Below are positions 60,455 to 64,000 of a stretch of DNA of 64,000 bases, piece by piece. The stretch's first letter is position 1. Every line of letters begins with the position of its first letter. Below the pieces are notes generated by a model. It did not search any database and was not told the origin of the DNA. It saw only the letters and a list, made by a program, of their open reading frames with translations. Source of the stretch: Phytophthora sp. 'mugwort' (lineage: Eukaryota; Oomycota; Peronosporomycetes; Peronosporales; Peronosporaceae); the NCBI GenBank assembly GCA_033558025.1, contig JAUCEF010000018.1:4340001-4404000 (forward strand), given 5' to 3'. A program made the position numbers and the translations under genes.

Positions 60455-60895
60455 CATGCTACGGGACGTTCGTGCACGAGGCTGTCTCAGCGAGTGAGTT
60501 CGTGTACGAGTACACTGGCGCCAGGTAATTTTATATACCCCACAGCACGCGCTTGGCAAGGCTTAATAGTGGAGTTTCAATTGTTCAAGACGAATCAGAG
60601 CGCAGCGATATTATTTACGACAAGATGGACATGGGCTACTTGTTTGATTTGAAAGAAGATGCGGCGCTGGCTGCGCTTCGCTGTGCCAACAAGAGCAAAT
60701 TCATTTACCATGAGGTGAGAAGCCGAATTGCGCGGCGAAGGTGATGAGCCTATGTGGTATGCACCATGTCACAATCGGGGCATTACGCGATATCGCGGTT
60801 GACGACGAATTGGGTTTCGACTACGGATACAAACGAAGTGTCGGCCTAGACTGGAGTCAGCGTCGAGCTGCCTTGAAAGATCCTTTTTAAGGAAT
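60455..60895 (+). pseudogene. SET-domain relic 8 (E(z)-type)
   Basis: Translation: CYGTFVHEAVSASEFVYEYTGA, an about 60-bp insertion, then FQDESERSDIIYDKMDMGYLFDLKEDAALAALRCANKSKF, a small frame change, PNCAAKV, MHHVTIGALRDIAVDDELGFDYGYKRSVGLDWSQRRAAL and a stop. It is the second most complete copy; the H of the N-H motif region is altered and the frame is broken near 60714. Confidence 0.85.
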
Positions 60896-61009
60896 GTGCA
60901 TATCCGGTTTATGACGCGGACACAACACATTGCGCACTGGAAGTATAAATTCCTGGGAGTATACAAACATTCAATGGAGCTCACAAATACTGGCCTGAGG
61001 GACTATTAC
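60896..61009. other. Junction between SET relic 8 and LTR
   Basis: Sequence shared in part with the downstream flank of other SET relics (gtgca(t)atcc block near 60896), then AT-rich LTR-like DNA. Confidence 0.35.
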
Positions 61010-61560
61010 AAAATAAGATATAAATAAGGCTGAATAAATGTATAGGTAATCTTCTTAATATTTGTACATACTAACTGTAAGTCATCTATAAAGTATCCTT
61101 GATGTTATCCTATTAGGTGGCTATGAGGTCTTTGTACAGTGCTGGCCAAAAGGATAGAATGTGAGCTAATTATGTACAAAATGTGTACACTTGGTGGGTC
61201 TGGCGCCAAATCCGGTGAAAACGATTAGGGGGATAATCAGTACTAAAATCAAGTTATTAATAGTGTGCTAGCCTTTTGGGCAGTCTCAAATACAAACCCG
61301 TGTATAGAACGTCTCTCAATAATACCCTAATTGTACTCAAATTGGGTTGGCTTTTTCAGCGTAAAAACGCTACAGCTGAGTCAAAGTTAAGGGTAAAAAA
61401 CACTGAGGATTGGCTATGTTAGATTGAAATTAAAGGGCGTTCTATGCTTTGGCCATCACTCTACCATATATTTGTAACCATCCGTGACGTCACTGAATGA
61501 CGTCTTAGTGATGTTGGCTACATCGCTAGTGGTATTGGGTACGCCAGTAAGAAGAGTAAC
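61010..61560 (+). repeat. LTR relic of the right gag element (split by a MITE)
   Basis: Reverse complement of the LTR at 1.19-1.42 kb, interrupted at a TTGTACC site by the MITE at 61137-61461. It lies upstream of the gag relic on the plus strand. Confidence 0.7.
61137..61461. mobile_element. Tc1/mariner-like MITE with TA target duplication
   Basis: A 325-bp insert flanked by TA at 61135-61136 and 61462-61463. The left end cagtgctggccaaaaggata and the right end (as complement) gagtgatggccaaagcata are imperfect terminal inverted repeats of the 'CAGTGxTGGCCAAAA' Tc1 type. The empty site is seen at 1234 in the related LTR. An internal block near 61268-61285 resembles another inverted end. Confidence 0.85.
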
Positions 61561-61587
61561 ATGGCACTCTCCATCTAACCCCGTTAG

Positions 61588-61609
61588 CCCCCCCCCCCCC
61601 CCCCCCCCC
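61588..61609. repeat. C22 homopolymer
   Basis: Twenty-two consecutive C at the LTR/leader junction of the right gag element. Confidence 0.9.
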
Positions 61610-61799
61610 GCCGCTCCCCCCAGTTAGGTTTGGTTTACCGACCATCCAGGACGAGTGAAAGGAAGTCGCCGACTTTCACTTTTTAAGTTGAAAGACATCG
61701 ACTTCGCTGCGGTCGGTTTCCCCAGCTGGCTCATTTTGGTTTGAGACGAGAGCACTTCCACGTGCTCTCAGCTTCTCGGCCTCCGCGTCGACCTCAAGC

Positions 61800-63836
61800 A
61801 TGGCCAAGACTCGGTCTAGCCGCAGTGCTCGAGCGCCTGCTAAGCCTGTTGCTCCCAACAGCAGGTTAAGAGCTCTATGCCGTCTGGCAAAGAATCTGCT
61901 TCGAAAGGATCCACAAGGATGGCATCCAAGGTGATGTCGAAGGCGTCCGAGCGACCCTGATATCCTGGTGGACTATGAGGAGGACTCGGAGAGGTCGCAA
62001 ATTTCCTGGGGCGACAATGACCTCCGGGCCCAGATTATCAAGTGGTCCGACGGTCACCCTAGCCAGTCCGATTCGCTTGGGTCACATACACCGCTACCCA
62101 GTCGGCGTGGAGACGATGGTTACGCGACTAAGACGCCTGAATGTCGGGGGGGGGGGGGTCTTGGCGCACCCAACGAGGACGAAGAGAAGCCTCGTCCTCC
62201 TGTAAGAACTTGACGCTCACTGAAGCATCAACCCGCGTCAAGGCTACAAAGGCAGCAGCAGCCTCGAAAGTCAGTCATACGAGACGGACTGCCTCCTGGT
62301 CTCCATTCCATGAAGAGTTGGGGCCATCCGTTACAAGACTGAGAGGGGCCTCTTTAGCTCTTCTTCCGACGAGGAGGAGGAGGACCAAGTGGACCTAGAG
62401 ATCTCGAACGATCTCAGCAGTTAAGACACCAAGCTACCCGGAGTGCGCGTCCCGGCGACCCAGTCACCTTCGAAGAAGTATCCGTCTCCTCGCCATGGGG
62501 GACCGCCTTACGCCCCCGGGTACTTCCCTCCGGTAGAGTCCCACGGAGCTTACACCTACTTCGATCAGCTCCCGTCACCTCGGGGGATCCTCGGTGGATC
62601 TTTTCCAGAGCGCCACCGGGCGGCCAAGCAGCCCCTGTTCAACATGACTGTACGCTGCTAGGTGCGTGCTCGTGGCACTGCACCCCATCCCGCTCAAAGA
62701 GTTCACAAGCGGACGAAAAAGTCAGAGCTCCGGTCGGAACTTCGACCTGTGTGGTTCTGTAATGCCCTCACACTGTGCTCCTTCCAGAAGGCTGAAACCA
62801 TGTTCTGGTAGTGGGCAGCTAGGCGATGCTCACATGGACAACTCAACGTTTTCCGGCGGGATCTCACGTTGGAGGCCATCCTTGACCTCTGAAACCTCCG
62901 CATTAAGTTTACCCATATGGTTGGCAAACGGGAGCTCATGATTAGCGCGGGTATGGCTTGGCTCTACGAACACACCCCGTACGGGCAAGAAAGCCCGAAC
63001 TACTAACGAAGACATCGCCAATTTTTGTATTCCCAGATCGCGACAGCCTTCGGGCAGTCAGTTTGGAGCCGTCCAACCGGCTCCCAGAAGCTCTCAGACT
63101 CTGAGTACCCCCTTCACTTCACGCGAAACTAGCGCTCCCCGTGAACGCGCCGATCCTTGAGCACAAGCTCCACGCGGTTGTGGGTCTCGCCGTTACGGCG
63201 GAGGAGAGGTGGTTGTGCCCTTGTACCCCCGTTTTCGAGTACGGGTATGAGGCACCGCCCCAACGGTCCGGCTCAGGACCTCTTGTACCACCTACGGCTC
63301 CACCTCGAGCCGTTGAGAACTCCGCTCTCCGTCGTCGAGTTCTTTCGATTGGCGTCGGTGAGGGCGGGCGTACCGTCTCCCAGGAGGGGAACACTGGGAT
63401 CCTTTGGCCAGTCCGTGACAATGTGAATCGTCTGGCCGACGACTTGTCGGTCCTTAAGGGTCGGGTCGACCATCGGACGAATGACGTGGACGAGGCTTTC
63501 CGACGTCTGGATGCCCTTTGGGTGTCCATGGACCGAGTCCAGCGGGAGATGTACCTCCTTGGGGACCTCATGTGGCCAGTTCCTCAGGCGGGAGCGACTC
63601 CTGCGTACCCCCAGCCGTATCAGTATGGCTCATACTCGGCGTATACAGCCGGGTTCCTCGGCGTATACAGCCGGGGTTCCTTCGTATGGAACCATTCGGC
63701 GGTCTCGCAAGGGACCTAGGCTTCTGGACCTGGACACTTTGAGAGGGAAAAGTCGCAGCCTCGCTTAAAGATCTAGGGCCTGCGGGGCTACCGAGCCCAA
63801 TGAATCATGATACCGCTTCAGACGGCCCACGTACGA
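61800..63836 (+). mobile_element. Gypsy-type gag relic, right copy
   Basis: Starts MAKTRSSRSARAPAKPV, parallel to MTKTRSG in the left copy; includes a G-homopolymer at about 62146-62158 and a Ser/Pro-rich stretch (TQSPSKKYPSPRHGG). After a gap an open frame at 63141-63719 encodes LKGRVDHRTNDVDEAFRRLDAL and YLLGDLMWPVPQ, a probable coiled coil. Stops separate the pieces, so it is dead. Confidence 0.7.
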
Positions 63837-63851
63837 CGTTCGGTAGGTCGT

Positions 63852-64000
63852 CATCGACTTTGGCAGGTTAATGGTATATGCCGCAAAAATGCCTGGCCAG
63901 GACCGCTGATGGTCCAATGAAGCTGTGCCTCAGCTTGTTGCTCCCAACGGAACCTACCGTGGCGAGGGATAAGTTCCTAGTGTCTAGTAGGACGAATTGG
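63852..64000 (-). mobile_element. Gypsy pol C-terminal relic (continues past window)
   Basis: Identical to 44221-44370, the end of the integrase region, and in the same orientation, but here the adjoining gag-like segment is reversed. Confidence 0.85.

Noticed and set aside
1..64000. Search for tRNA, rRNA, CRISPR arrays and bacterial-type operons
   Set aside because: None seen. The splice structure and retroelements show a eukaryotic genome.

Overview
The window looks like oomycete nuclear DNA, most likely Phytophthora or a close relative. The evidence is: compact genes with introns of about 50-90 bp and GT..AG borders; start-site motifs matching the oomycete initiator consensus (GCTCATTYYNCAWTTT); and Ty3/Gypsy and Mutator-like relics of the kind that fill oomycete genomes. 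No tRNA, rRNA, CRISPR array, or RXLR/Crinkler-type effector was seen. No database search was possible, so protein calls rest on recognised motifs and exon joins worked out by hand.

Layout. Positions 1-3.9 kb are repeats: a gag relic, its LTR, a SET-domain relic and a foldback element. Positions 3.9-33.5 kb form a gene island: a WD40 protein with a PCNA-binding box (minus), an intronless nuclear-type protein of unknown function (plus), a five-PDZ protein (minus), a free-standing Pol-beta-type HhH domain protein (plus), a CCCH-finger TRF4/TENT4-like nucleotidyltransferase (plus), tryptophanyl-tRNA synthetase (minus), delta-aminolevulinate dehydratase (minus), a predicted acyl-CoA-binding + PRELI lipid-transfer fusion (plus) and an intronless 3,715-residue armadillo-repeat protein (plus). 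Positions 33.5-48.4 kb are repeats, dominated by a near-perfect inverted duplication (two arms of about 2.67 kb around a 634-bp spacer). Positions 48.7-52 kb hold two genes on the minus strand: an HROB-like OB-fold recombination factor and a small C-terminally anchored membrane protein. Positions 52.9-64 kb are again repeats: a decayed chromodomain Gypsy element with both LTRs, a small inverted-repeat element, and a second copy of the gag element seen at 1-1.2 kb, in opposite orientation, with a Tc1/mariner-like MITE in its LTR.

The most unusual feature is a family of decayed Enhancer-of-zeste (E(z)/EZH2) type SET-domain fragments: eight pieces in 60 kb, all in the repeat-rich parts. Four lie in or at the large inverted duplication and one lies in its spacer. 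A transcript across that locus would fold into a long double-stranded RNA with the sequence of a histone-methyltransferase domain, which makes it a candidate natural source of small RNAs against SET genes.
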